Source: Glandiceps talaboti
Lineage: Eukaryota; Hemichordata; Enteropneusta; Spengelidae
Direction: 5' to 3'
Length of the DNA: 64,000 nucleotides
NCBI RefSeq assembly: GCF_964340395.1
Contig: NC_135565.1
Location: forward strand, 1,140,001 to 1,204,000
Under the pieces are notes generated by a model that saw only the letters and a program-made list of their open reading frames with translations, did no database searches and had not been told where the DNA came from. This document shows, piece by piece, positions 40,845 to 53,284 of the stretch (position 1 is its first letter; each line of letters opens with the position of its first letter). The position numbers were made by a program, and so were the translations under genes.

Positions 40845-41074
40845 TCTGTATTACTAGGAATGCATTTGAGCTCGAGCACGGCAAGCAGTGCGTCGATTTT
40901 GCACCATGATCATGTTCCATTAATGTTGGTAACAGATAAAGCATTACAGACTAAATCTATCACTATACTTTCTTTTCCTTTATTCTTTTTTGGAGTCTAA
41001 CATATTTATATAAACTTTTTCTGCGATTATTAAAAATGTTTCATTTTTTAAAAGACCAGAAAGTGTACAAGTAC

Positions 41075-41087
41075 ATACATACATACA

Positions 41088-41116
<29 letters not shown>
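41075..41116. repeat. (CATA)n microsatellite
   Basis: About ten ACAT/CATA units. Confidence 0.9.
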
Positions 41117-41119
<3 letters not shown>

Positions 41120-41341
41120 ATCATTTCTGGCCTTATACCCAAAATAACAAATATGTGTAGACGCGTATAATGAGTTTATTAAAATAAAATTAAAATAAAG
41201 AAGTAAGTATGTAAATGTGACTCATCTAACTTGGGCCTTTATTACCTGTATGCCATTATTATATTCAGATCACCAGAATTGTTGTCTCATGCCCCTGGTC
41301 GGATTGCATTTATTGATTTGGACTGTCTCACAAGTTCCTTA

Positions 41342-43552
41342 GGGAGCTGTCATTATTTATGGCCTGGGGGGGGGTCGGAGGAATTGTTCTGTACATGTGT
41401 GGTATATGAACTACAGGCATTCATCACTTGTACTATACATGTGGTGATAACAAGATATTGAGGAGATGTGCACTTGGTTAGTTACTGCAAAATATGTATT
41501 GAGATACTGAGTTACTTACAAAATGGTGACATGGTGGCCATTAATTTTAAAGTGTCATGTGTACCAGGAACCAGCCCTCCTACCACCTCTTGTTACAACC
41601 ACTGACTCTGTTGAGATTTGACTCATAATGTTACTTTGTTCATGTTCACTGTCACTACATGTACCATCAAGTTCATGGATCACAACATCATCATCATCAC
41701 TATTGTCATCTGTTTCACTTTCAGTTGATAAAGTAACTTTTTTTAACATTGAGGTATCCACATTTGATTTCCTGAGACAGTCTGCCATGATTGCTTTGAT
41801 TTTATCATCTTTCTTTCCTTTTTTACTTAGATGATGATGATCTAAATATTTTTCTAACTCGTTGACTCTCAGTTGTTAAAGTTTTCCATTCAGGGAAATA
41901 TATGTTTAAAATGTTTCATATATATATCACTTGTTATTTATAAAAGTTACATTTATGTATTTCTCATAATTTATATTCAGATGTTATGTTCATATATAAA
42001 AAGAAATATGGTAAAGAGGTATTTACAGAAGTTTAAAGTGAATGATTTAAAAAAATGGAAAGCTGGGATGTATTGTTTTTACAGTACACTCAGGAGATTT
42101 CAAAAACAGACAGGGATTAACATTTTAGATACACTATAGTATTTGAGCTGACAATCTTGGTACTCCAATTCAGTCAACTGCATATGTTTTGATGCAGTTA
42201 ACTAGTTTCACCTAAACAGTGTAGACAAACACTTGTTTGGCATAAGTTTGCTGTATTGCCTCATCCATTTTTTTCAAGGTATTTAAAAAGGCAAATCTTT
42301 CAGAAACTGATTCAATATCAACTGCTTCCCAGTATGTAACAGCTATAAACATATGGTTAAATTTCCTATAGCTGTCTCATGCCATTTCATGCCATTTCTC
42401 ATTATTGTATCTTACACACGAGTTTCAGACATGTCTCCTTTTATTTTACTCCTTATAAAACACTGACACTGTCTTGTGCTTTGTTTTTGAGCCTTATAAC
42501 AATTTGAAACAATGTACCCTGTACATGTATACCACAGTTACCATGGTCTTGTCATAATACTAATATTAGCAACTAGACTCTTATACACAGCAAACAAAGT
42601 TGTCTATCACTTGGTACTTAATTTAATCTGTCGGCTATTAACCCTTTCAGTACTAAAAACTCTCCCGCCATTTTTTTAAGGCAAAATTTCTTGTTAGTCT
42701 GCAAGTTTTTTTTCCATATATCAACTTGATTTTAGATTGAGAAATATTACTTCCTGATGATGTAGTATTACTACATTTACAAATCGATTATCCGTATTGT
42801 TTCATATTCTTCTCCAGTACAGAAAGGGTTAAGGGAATCCGCAATAGCAGTGTTTTCTCATTTCTGTGAGATATTATGCCAGTACATGTACTGCAACAAT
42901 TCTATCAGGCCAGATGACATCCTACAAAACTGTGATTCAGGGATTGCATTTTCTATATATTTAGACAATAATGCACACCCTGCCAGCCGATACTGGGCAA
43001 AAGCAACCTTTGCATGACATAATTGTGTGAGGCGACAGCCAAGTACATTATGGAGTGCAAAGTTTGCTTGAGTCCATGATGGATTGGCAGGGCGTGCATT
43101 ATTGTTATTATTTTACAGTTTTGCCAATACCAGTGAATTTGCAGATGGTGAAAAGTAAAATTGAATTAAATTTACACAGGGTTTTGGTGCCGATGTATGT
43201 CATCTGCAATAATAGTGTACATTATCAGAAATAATGTTGAGGGATGACGTCACAAACTTCACTGGAATATAATTTTCAATAATCAGAAATTTTGACAATT
43301 TGTGTATTTTCTATACCATATTTTTCATTTATCAGAAATTTTGACAATAAAATTGTATTTGGTGTTACAGTTTACTCACCATTTTCGTGTACGGAAGTTT
43401 TGTGAACAAATTTTTGAGTAGCCCCCCACCCCCTACCTTTCTCTCATTTTTGAGTAGCCCCCCCCCCCCCCCTCCATCTCCAATTTTTAAGTGACCCCCT
43501 TAGATTCCTCCGACCCCCCCCCCCCCCCGGGCCATAAATATTGACGGCTCCC
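41342..43552. mobile_element. 2.2-kb GGGAGC-type TIR element with SAP-like remnant
   Basis: TTA|GGGAGCTGTCATTATTTATG on the left and CATAAATATTGACGGCTCCC|TTA on the right: a TIR of about 45 bp including a poly-G run and TCGGAGGAAT, with perfect TTA target duplications. This is the PIF/Harbinger-like architecture seen at 35725 and 55719, here longer and carrying protein-coding remnants on the minus strand at 41560-41870. The remainder (42140-43380) is AT-rich with no recognisable transposase. Confidence 0.75.
41558..41880 (-). pseudogene. SAP-like C-terminal fragment of a mobile-element protein
   Basis: Minus-strand translation reads EWKTL, then after a frameshift LRVNELEKYLDHHHLSKKGK, KDDKIKAIMADCL, an acidic STESETDDNSDDDD stretch, and a basic RGGRRAGSW end. 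The L-x-V-x-E-L-x-K-Y-L-x-x-H helix followed by a Lys-rich loop and DKIKAI helix resembles a SAP DNA-binding motif. The same arrangement occurs at 53290-53890. The start is missing and there is a frameshift. Confidence 0.5.
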
Positions 43553-43559
43553 TTATGCA

Positions 43560-43562
<3 letters not shown>

Positions 43563-43607
<45 letters not shown>

Positions 43608-43628
43608 CTATATGTATATGTATATGTA

Positions 43629-43724
<96 letters not shown>
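43563..43724. repeat. (CA)n(TA)n(TG)n compound microsatellite
   Basis: About 31 bp of CA, 80 bp of TA-rich and 52 bp of TG repeats. The order CA-TA-TG is self-complementary, so the tract can fold into a hairpin. It starts 10 bp after the TIR element. Confidence 0.95.
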
Positions 43725-43727
<3 letters not shown>

Positions 43728-43934
43728 CAACGTAAACCATAATACAAATTGTAGCGGTCACACCACAACGATGGATGCCACATGATGGTAAACACATTAA
43801 AATAATACCCGGAACAGAGCACTGTATATGACATAAAGTTAATTTATCATTCAAGGCGTGAAAGTTTTCGAAAGAGCATTTGGGTTTTGAGACACACATA
43901 CATTATATTCTAGTCTGGATGCCAACGTGGTCGC

Positions 43935-45370
43935 TAAAGGAGGTGACTGGAGATGTAAATGGTAACGATACTGTATTGGAACTAGAGTGAGTGGAGGTGT
44001 AAATGGTAATGATACTGTATAGGAACTAGACTAGTGAGTGGAGGTGTAAATGGTAATGATACTGTATAGGAACTAGACTAATTGTGACTGGAGATGTAAA
44101 TGGTAATGATACTGTATAGGAACTAGACTGTGAGTGGAGGTGTAAATGGTAATGATACTGTATAGGAACTAGACTGTGAGTGGAGGTGTAAATGGTAACG
44201 ATACTGTATAGGAACTAGAGTATGTAAGTGGTGGTGTAAATGGTAACGACACTGTATTGGAACTAGACTATGTGACTGGAGATGTAAATGGTAACGATAC
44301 TGTATTGGAACTAGACTATGTGACTGGAGGTGTAAATGGTAACGATACTGTATTGGAACTAGACTATGTGACTGGAGATGTAAATGGTAACGATACTGTA
44401 TTGGAACTAGACTATGTGACTGGAGGTGTAAATGGTAACGATACTGTATAGGAACTAGACTATGTGACTGGAGGTATAAATGGTAACGATACTGTATAGG
44501 AACTAGACTATGTGACTGGAGATGTAAATGGTAACGATACTGTATTGGAACTAGACTATATAAGTGGAGATGTAAATGGTAACGATACTGTATTGGAACT
44601 AGACTATGTGAGTGGAGGTGTAAATGGTAACGATACTGTATTGGAACTAGACTATGTGACTGGAGGTATAAATGGTAATGATACTGTATATAGGAACTAG
44701 ACTATGTGAGTGGAGGTGTAAATGGTAATGATACTGTATTGGAACTAGAGTATGTGAGTGGAGGTATAAATGGTAATGATACTGTATATAGGAACTAGAC
44801 TATGTTAGTGGAGGTGTAAATGGTAATGATACTGTATTGGAACTAGAGTGAGTGGAGGTGTAAATGGTAATGATACTGTATAGGAACTAGACTATGCGAG
44901 TGGTGGTGTAAATGGTAATGATACTGTATAGGAACTAGACTATGTGAGTGGTGGTGTAAATGATAACGATACTGTATAGGAACTAGACTATGCGAGTGGT
45001 GGTGTAAATGATAACGATACTGTATAGGAACTAGACTATGCGAGTGGTGGTGTAAATGGGTAATGATACTGTATAGGAACTAGACTAGTGAGTGGTGGTG
45101 TAAATGGGTAATGATACTGTATAGGAACTAGACTAGTGAGTGGTGGTGTAAATGGATAATGATACTGTATAGGAACTAGACTAGTGAGTGGTGGTGTAAA
45201 TGGGTAATGATACTGTATAGGAACTAGACTAGTGAGTGGTGGTGTAAATGGGTAATGATACTGTATAGGAACTAGACTAGTGAGTGGTGGTGTAAATAGG
45301 TAATGATACTGTATAGGAACTAGACTAGTGAGTGGTGGTGTAAATGGGTAATGATACTGTATAAGAACCA
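43935..45370. repeat. 48-bp tandem repeat, about 30 copies
   Basis: Unit GTGACTGGAGATGTAAATGG followed by TAACGATACTGTATTGGAAC and TAGACTAT. Early units (before 44220) are shorter and variable; the central units are 48 bp (16 codons); the last units have an extra G (AATGGGTAATG). Frames such as 44257-44451 depend on the 48-bp period and are broken by TATAGG/TAG variants, so they are not coding. Confidence 0.92.
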
Positions 45371-45574
45371 AGACTAAACATAGTCTAATTCCCTTTAATT
45401 AATTCTTAGTATTCGAGAGGTTTATGCAACAATTTATTCTAAAACATGAGAAGTGCTATTCTGAGGCGACAAGACAACGTCTAGGTGCGCGACAGCTTTC
45501 GAAACCACACCAAATTACGGTTTATCGACACGCAACCTTTGATATCTCCTGTTTTAGAGTAAATTGTTGCACAA

Positions 45575-45735
45575 AACCTCAAATGCTAAACTTTTTGACA
45601 AGGATTGTGTGTGTAAGGTACCTCACAAAACCTCAAATGCTAAGCTTTTTGACAAGGATTGTGTGTGTAAGGTACCTCACAAAACCTCAAATGCTAAGCT
45701 TTTTGACAAGGATTGTGTGTGTAAGGTACCTATCA
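45575..45735. repeat. 54-bp tandem repeat, three copies
   Basis: Unit CACAAAACCTCAAATGCTAA followed by GCTTTTTGACAAGGATTGTG and TGTGTAAGGTACCT, almost identical. Each copy contains a donor-like AAG|GTACCT. The open frames through it follow from the multiple-of-three period. Confidence 0.85.
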
Positions 45736-45942
45736 AAAATATACAGGAACTCCCTACTATGCAATGAACAGTTCAAAGAATGCTAGAACACAAATTGTAA
45801 TGTCACAGAAGGTATGCATTGATGTTAACATTATACTAGAAGAGTAAATCAAATATTTTCACATAAGTATATATAAACTCAGTTTGTGCCACTTTAATAA
45901 TCATTTTGCACTCAAACAACAACAACAACAACATAATGTTAT

Positions 45943-46268
45943 ATTCCTTACTAGGTGAATTAAAAATAATTATTAATAAGTTTATTCCTCTGTATTATCG
46001 TAACCAGCCTCATTTTGACAAGTTTGTAAGACTCATGAATACTGACAATATCCCAACTGTGAAAAATGTTGCATGCTTTCTATATGCAGCATTGAAAATG
46101 CGGGATAATTTTAACGAGTAATGTATCAGCCATACAAAATTTCCTTTTGATTTTTTTGGTATGATTTGGGGTTTATTCTTATTGTATTGCTTGTGAACCT
46201 CAAGTGTCCGTTTATGTAACTTTATATTTTTTTGTACCATAGGCCAGTGGCCAAAGTACTGAATAAAC

Positions 46269-46329
<61 letters not shown>

Positions 46330-46330
46330 A
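45943..46330 (+). mobile_element. LINE 3' end with (TTA)n tail
   Basis: The frame to the TAA at 46119-46121 reads YYRNQPHFDKFVRLMNTDNI and VACFLYAALKMRD, resembling the extreme C-terminus of Jockey/CR1-type ORF2 proteins. A short 3' UTR with CCAGTGGCCAAAGTACTGAA-TAAA precedes about 19 TTA units (46270-46327), the usual kind of tail for such elements. It is 5' truncated. The assignment is by pattern rather than by a database match. Confidence 0.55.
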
Positions 46331-46339
46331 AGTTAAGGG

Positions 46340-47680
46340 GTTTTAATAGTACATTATAATAAAAATGTCTGCACAATTTTTTTTTTAGAGGAATGGTGCT
46401 TTCAATAAAATGTATCCGTGTGAGCTTATAGAATATATTTAGGGATCATAAGATGTGGACATTTTTCCTTTATAAAGCTTAAAATGAATAATAAACAGAA
46501 AACATGAATTTTTTTTAAAAAAGTATGTGAGTGAGTGTGTGTGTGTTTGTTTGTGTGTGTAGGGGGGGGGGGGGGCTGGTGCCAGACCTGAGTTTGTCAT
46601 TCGAATGCTGCCCTCATCGGCCGGTCCAAACTTTCCCATCATGCAACAATCAGACCACAGTATTATGTGGATCAATGAGAGAAATCCACAACAAAATTTC
46701 ACTCAAAATCTGTATTGTGATGACTCCTTTGGCAATACTGACTGCTAAATTCAACGAACATACACTAAAAAAAACTCTACCAAGTGTGGTTTATTTTTTT
46801 AGACGCTTACTGATGTTTACTTATTGTTATTGAGGACGTTTCCTGCAGACTACACGATACTGTGATAAGACTAACCGGCCATATTTGAATTTGCTCGTGA
46901 GTTTATGTCGGACTGCATATCGTATGCTTCGAACAGCAGCATATACAGCACGAGTGCAACCCTACAGAGTTGCACAGGATACCTAATATTCAATTATTTT
47001 GTGACGGCTATATATTTGCGTGGAAATAACCTCTGTGTAAACGGACAGTGTTTAATCATGAAGCAACTAACGGTTTCCTTGAACGCAACTTTGGATGTAT
47101 GTTTTGGTATCGGGTGTCAATGTCTTGTCAAACCGGACCTACGTTACATTAATTGCTTATCCATGATTATGTCATATATTCAACTGAAGACTATGTACTA
47201 CGTATGCATATATGTATATGATTTACACTGCCAAGAAAGGAAAGTTGAATTTTGTGCATAGCAAAAGGTATGTAGAGCTGATGACTTCGTTAACGTACAT
47301 GTTTGTAAATGTCAGCACAACAGTTACTGAAAAGAATATGTCACGATGGGGTTGTATTTAAAAGCTGAGTAATTTGTATTAAATCGTAATTTCTGTCATT
47401 ATTGCAAACAGTTGCCAGTGTATACATTTAATATTTAACAGAAAACTAGCGAAGGCCTGCAATTTTCTTCACATTCCCGCACACCGGGTTGTTTATATTC
47501 ACGTGACATATAGTAGCACCCTCCTTGCGCGTGACATGTTGTAGTGTAGTTGGCCCGGCCGGCCCTTCAAAAAATTGGGATCGTAATTAGACCTTGTAAT
47601 CGGCCCAGATCTTCTGACATACATGTCAAGCATTTACAACCACTCAGTTTGTGACTAGTTGCATATTTTATTAGGACTTG
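46340..47680. other. No recognised gene
   Basis: Contains a poly-G run at 46562-46575 and a 118-codon frame at 46905-47261 rich in Cys, Tyr and Ile. That frame has no signal peptide, no spaced Cys motif and no splice support, so I leave it unnamed. Confidence 0.3.
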
Positions 47681-47684
47681 GAGT

Positions 47685-48110
47685 AACAAACTATTTGGTA
47701 TTTTAATAGCAAACCCATTCGTTTGTAGGTGTATGTCAGATGTAATTTTTTTTACTAAAACATGGCATTTGTAAAGTAAGCGTATTTTATGTTTCCATGG
47801 AAGCCACTCTCCAATTTTAGATAATCTGTCTTACAATGGATAGCATTAGTGCATATATGCCAAAAGTAAGGATTTTGTTTGTAAAAAAATTTTTCTTCGA
47901 ATTTTACATAAATTTTGCCTAATAATGCATAATATGGTGATTTAGGTTACCATGGCAACAGATGTTCCTAAAATGATATCTATTTTTGAACTCGGCATAA
48001 CAAACTACTCAAGATAGGACGGTCAATATGCTAATAAACTATGTTATAATTAGGCAGGGTTCTGCCAAGCTTGAGAGTAGTCCCGGTCATATTCATGTCA
48101 ATTTGCATAA
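47685..48110 (+). repeat. Diverged dispersed repeat, copy 1
   Basis: Shares ordered blocks with 48960-49270: TATGTTTCCATGGAA, TAGCATTA, GGTTACCATGGCAACAGATG, TTTTTGAACTC and CATAACAAACTAC. About 300 bp each, on the same strand, clearly diverged. Confidence 0.6.
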
Positions 48111-48955
48111 TTAATATTCATGAATAAATTAATGGTACACTCAAAGTATATGGTGTATGATCAAAGTTGCCAATGAAAAAGATAAAACCAACTTTTCTTT
48201 CTCTACTGATTTATAACTCTAATCTCAGTCTTTGCACATCGATTTTTTTTCAATCAGTTTTTGATTAGTTTTCTGAAAAGCTAAAGTTGTTTCAATCAAA
48301 CTAAATATCCAAAGACGACTGCAGTTTCAAAACTCTAAAAAGTTGCGTATATCCACACATACCCATCACGTTTAGACGAAATCTCGTGATACATGAGACC
48401 TCGCGATAGTTTGTGACGTCACCACCCGCCATTTTGGAAATTACGTGTTTTCATCGTCGTGCTATGTACGATGGCAAACTACTAACTAAAAGTGTTTTCA
48501 GAGTAAAATTGAACAGAAAACTAATGATCGGACACAACGTCAACACTTTATAAAAGGTATATGAGGCTGTTATACTTTTTTGACGACGCTGAAGAATGCT
48601 AGTCGAAAGTCTGCAGCATCGTGTTTGCCCTGTAATTCACACACATACTGTACACATGCAGCGTCAGCTGTTGTCAATTCACACTTCGTCTTTATAAATA
48701 GTCAAGTATTTGTCATTATTGTAATTAATGGTCGTCTACATTGTTCTTTTCTCAAAGACATTTTCATACTTCATTATCTTTTAAATCAATACGCCCATGT
48801 GGGCAGAAAATAAATGTGTAATTATTAAAGTGATCGTGGGGTCGGTGACACTTGAAGGTGGTGGTCGGCAACCTTTGAGTGGTGGTCGGCAAGGCTGAGT
48901 CCCGGACGCTAGCGACCGGTGCCGACCGGCGTCGGCAGATCCCTGATTAGGTTTA
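48111..48955. other. No recognised gene
   Basis: AT-rich then GC-richer around 48830-48945, with repeats of GTGGTCGGCAA. A 77-codon frame at 48580-48813 has no support. Confidence 0.3.
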
Positions 48956-48959
48956 TCAT

Positions 48960-49275
48960 GTTATTTTCCAGATATGTAGGTGTTTAACCAACACAACATG
49001 TTTTACTCTACCATATGTTTCCATGGAAACAGCTTTCCAATTTTATACAATTTATGTTACACCAGGTAGCACTAACTAATACATGTCTAATACAAGGACA
49101 TTTTTTCACTGTATTATCTTTTTTTTTCAATGTTTTATGTCAATTTTTGGACAAATGATTAACATATTATGGTGATTTTGGTTACCATGGCAACAGATGT
49201 TCATAAAATGACCCCCTTTTTTGAACTCAGCATACAAAACTACCCCAGGTAGGGTGGTTAATATTGGAGTAAACC
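48960..49275 (+). repeat. Diverged dispersed repeat, copy 2
   Basis: Second copy of the 47685-48110 repeat (TATGTTTCCATGGAAACAGC, GGTTACCATGGCAACAGATG). Followed by an ATT-rich tract at 49275-49345. Confidence 0.6.
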
Positions 49276-49689
49276 CGATTATTACAATAATTATTATTAT
49301 CATGTACTATTATTATAATTATTATTATTATTATTATTAAAAATAATTATGTGTTTCTGATAACATGGCCTCAGAAAATAGAATAGGTAAGTCGGGATTT
49401 TATTTTATTTCATTTTTTTAAATTGTTTTCATATTTGAACAAAATATTGCTTCCACCCAAAAAGAAACAAAATGTCGGTCAGACTGCTCCTTTTGTGATA
49501 GTTTGATGAAATGTGTACAGACATCACTGGAGAAACTAAACAGACATGCATGGAGGTCAAGAAGAAAAATGTTTAGGGTTGGCGGCTTAAACTAGGATCA
49601 GTTATCGGAAACACACAATTTTTACTTTGGCCTTATTGAAAACAAAGCCCTTCCTTTTCAATAAGGAGTAGAAATTACCAGTACCAGTA

Positions 49690-50775
49690 GATATTACCAG
49701 TTCTCAGCAGACATTACCAGTACACAGTAGACATTACTATTACCCAGCACACATTACTATTACCCAGCACATATTACTATTACCCAGCACTCATTACTAG
49801 TACACAGTAGACATTACTATTACCCAGCACACATTACTATTACCCAGCACATATTACCAGTACACAGTAGACATTACTATTACCCAGCACACATTACTAG
49901 TACACAGTAGACATTACTATTACCCAGCACACATTACTATTACCCAGCACATATTACTATTACCCAGCACTCATTACTAGTACACAGTAGACATTACTAT
50001 TACCCAGCACACATTACTAGCACACAGTAGTCATTACTATTACCCAGCACACATTACTAGTACACAGTAGACATTACTATTACCCAGCACACATTACTAG
50101 TACACAGTAGACATTACTATTACCCAGCACACATTACTAGTACACAATAGACATTACTATTACCCAGCACACATTACTAGTACACAGTAGACATTACTAT
50201 TACCCAGCACACATTACTAGTACACAGTAGACATTACTATTACCCAGCACACATTACTAGTACACAGTAGACATTACTATTACCCAGCACACATTACTAG
50301 TACACAATAGACATTACTATTACCCAGCACACATTACCAGTACACAGTAGATATTACTATTACCCAGCACACATTACTAGTACACAATAGACATTACTAT
50401 TACCCAGCACACATTACCAGTACACAGTAGACATTACTATTACCCAGCACACATTACCAGTGCACAGTAGTCATTACTAGTACACAGTAGACATTACTAT
50501 TACCCAGCACACATTACTAGTACACAGTAGACATTACTAGTACACAGTAGACATTACTATTACCCAGCACACATTACTAGTGCACAGTAGACATTACTAT
50601 TACCCAGCACACATTACTAGTACACAGTAGACATTACTATTACCCAGCACACATTACTAGTACACAGTAGTCATTACTAGTACACAGTAGACATTACTAT
50701 TACCCAGCACATATTACTATTACCCAGTACACATTACCAGTACACAGTAGACATTACTATTACACAGTAGACATA
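49690..50775. repeat. 40-bp dimeric minisatellite
   Basis: About 27 units made of two 20-bp halves, ACATTACTATTACCCAGCAC and ACATTACTAGTACACAGTAG. The array ends within about 15-20 nt of the donor site of the minus-strand exon at 50792. Confidence 0.93.
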
Positions 50776-50791
50776 ACATATTTGTTTTTAC

Positions 50792-50962
50792 CTGGAAGAC
50801 CATTTGGTCGAAAACTCTCACGTCTCCCAATACCGTTGGGAATAAAACTCTCCCGGCGACCCGGTCCTCTTTTGGAGTTAGGTGATTTTTTAGGTTTAGG
50901 TTTGGGACTTGCTATTACTTCGTCTGTAAACGTCACACTGATTCCTGTCGATTCTCCATTGA
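50792..50962 (-). CDS. Internal exon of an unidentified minus-strand gene
   Basis: On the minus strand an acceptor TTGTATCTTACAG ends at 50963 and a donor CTTCCAG|GTAAAAAC follows 50792. The 171-nt exon accepts phase 1 and leaves phase 1 (a symmetric exon). It encodes NGESTGISVTFTDEVI, a Lys/Pro segment SPKPKPKKSPNSKRGPG, and two RRESF-centred repeats (GRRESFIPNGI and GRRESFRPNGL). The basic/Ser-rich character suggests a disordered region with possible kinase sites (R-R-x-S). Flanking exons should lie above 50962 (upstream) and below 49690 (downstream). I could not identify them or the family. Confidence 0.7.
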
Positions 50963-51962
50963 CTGTAAGATACAAAATGTATATATGTTACTAGTATTCT
51001 GTATTCTCTATGAGTTATAGTCCCTAAGGGCGGCCCTTTTTTTCTGTTTCTCATCTTCCGACCAACCCTAATTTTCAGCTCCGAAACCAAAAAAACCCTT
51101 GGCCAATTTCGGAGTGTCTGGTGACCAGCTCTTGTCAGCAGCATATTGTTCTCGTGACAAGCGCCGAGCGTACGTGTGTACGTGTACTACAGCCTGGTCG
51201 ACGTCAACATGTGCGCTAGTACTGACCCGTACCTTTGACAGAATTAAGTCCCGGAATGGAGTAATACCGTCACCGTGTCGTTTTCCTGTAGTAGTTTCAA
51301 GTTTCCCACCCCAGCTTTAATAGTACTTGAGATTTAATGTTTATTTCACGATTCGGCGTTTAACTTGCGCGGCCGGTGAGCTGTCGTCAGCTGTTCAGGT
51401 CAAATGTCATTACTTTGAGGCCATCACTGCACATGGGATAAAACAAGTAAAAAGACCACGCAACATCACAAAAACTATACGCATTTTACCTGTCCTTCAC
51501 AATAATGAATGTTATTGATGCAACAAACTTTAGTTGTTTTAGATTAATTACCTTTACTGTTTACACGTTGCACGTAGTACTACTACTAGTACTACATCAC
51601 ATACGCGGCCATGGTCATGGCCATGGAGCATAGGCGGTGAAGTGTACATGTGTGTACGCGGCGGACTTCGCGGTTGTTGGAAAAAACAGGAGCTATCACA
51701 CGTAAATTAACAGTTTTAAAAACTGATGGTGTTTGATAAAGTGATAAAGTGCAGTCAATTTCAAGGGTAATAAGAACGTTTTACACTTGACGCTAAAACG
51801 CATCACAATGGGTGTCAAAGGTCACGCTTGTCAGCAGCATATTGTTCTGGTGACAAGCGCTTGTCAGCAGACTCGGCCTTTTAATTTAGCCTAGCCCGAC
51901 CCTCTGTTATCCCAACAACAACGCCCTCGACGGCAAGATTGTGCGAACATCTGACATTCAAC

Positions 51963-52198
51963 ATGGCGTCTACAGTAGTCTTGCTGCTAGACGTTCGGGC
52001 TTTCTTTCGATGAGGGCTTGCACTTGGATGTTCCATCCTCGATAGCGATGTTCGGTCGTGTGTCGTATTGTATCGGAAGAACATCCGAGGTCTAGCAGAG
52101 AGACTACGTCTACAGCTGCCCCACCTGTCAGCTAGTGAGCAGTGTGCATCGTTCATGGCAGAAGCTATAGAAGATGGAGGAAGGGTGTTGGAGGAAAG
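51963..52198 (+). pseudogene. Exon-like frame with one in-frame TGA
   Basis: ATG at 51963 in good context (CAACATGGCG) reads MASTVVLLLDVRAFFR, then TGA at 52011. The same frame then stays open for 62 codons of helical, Leu/Arg/Glu-rich sequence (VLYRKNIRGLAERLRLQLPH, EQCASFMAEAIEDGGRVLEE) to a donor-like GGAAAG|GTAGTG at 52199. This could be a first exon damaged by one nonsense change, a sequencing error, or a gene starting at ATG 52155. The surroundings are CpG-rich. No family was recognised. Confidence 0.3.
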
Positions 52199-52669
52199 GT
52201 AGTGGCTGTGCAATATACAGAATACAACATTCAGGCAAATAATATGAAATACAAACGAGCACAAAGCAAACAGGAAGAGTTCAAAAAACAAGCAGCAATT
52301 CTTCATGAACAAACATATTGTTCCAACAATGGAGTCCAATATCAAATAGAGAGATATTCTCAAAAATCGGACACCAATCGATGTTATCCCAAGTTTGCTA
52401 ACATAACATTCAGTCCTATAATTAAAATGTCTCAAATACAAGAGACAATTACATAACATTGGGACTTACAAAACACAACTATGTAAAACAAATGAAAGTA
52501 CCGGCGAAGACATGGTATAATAAGGGAGTGTCCAGATTTTACTTCCAGGGGGACCCCAGAGGATTTCCCTTTTTCCTTGTGTATTTTTTTCGTGCCCCCC
52601 CCCTACAAAAGCTTTGGAAAAGTGATGCCCCCCTGCAAGTTCTTGATTTTTTCCATGACACCCCATACA

Positions 52670-52805
52670 CTTACACACATACACAAACACACTATACATA
52701 CACAATGTACATATACATACATACGTATGTATGTATGTATGTATGTATGCCTGCCTGCCTGCCTGCCTGTCTGCCTGCCTGCCTGCCTGTCTGTCTGTCT
52801 GTCTG
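52670..52805. repeat. ATAC/GTAT and CTGC/CTGT microsatellites
   Basis: ACATACATACGTATGTATGT near 52720 is palindromic, followed by (TGCC)n and (TGTC)n steps to 52805. Cys/Leu or Thr/Asp/Arg frames across it are artefacts. Confidence 0.9.
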
Positions 52806-53284
52806 CATTCAATTACAAAACACACACACACAAACACAGCTTCAGCGCCATGTGTATAGCCGTTGAACCTCTAAACCTTTGTTCAGTTGGTCTAAAAAAT
52901 ACTCATAAATAACTTATAAAGTTTCTGTGTATAAACTTTTACAGGCTAGGGTAAATCATTATATTATTAAAAAAAAACAAGATAACCATTTCATGCACAA
53001 TGGCAAGAACAACATATTCCATTGGGCAATGCGGGTATACTTTAAATACTTCACAACTGTTCTACTTTTTCGATATGTATTGAATACAACTTTAGTTCCA
53101 ATGCCGGTTTGTGTTGCTCAGCTTGTCAACAGTGCAAGTATAAATGTGAACATTTTTATTGCTAGAAGGAATAGTCAAAAACTGAAATAATTCAACTGTC
53201 AACATTTTTGCTTGTTATACTTTGACTGATATATAAGTTTAACACCTGTTTCCAGTATTAGGTGCTTTCGCAAACACACACCGA

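Noticed and set aside
44257-44700. Repetitive acidic protein in the 48-bp array
   Set aside because: Open only where the TATTGG variant is present; neighbouring units carry TATAGG with in-frame TAG, so the frame is not maintained.
46905-47261. 118-codon Cys-rich frame as a secreted peptide
   Set aside because: No signal peptide, no ordered Cys framework, no splice sites or neighbouring support.
52459-52866. Frame with Cys/Leu/Pro repeats at 52459-52866
   Set aside because: It is generated by the (TGCC)n/(TGTC)n and ATAC microsatellites.
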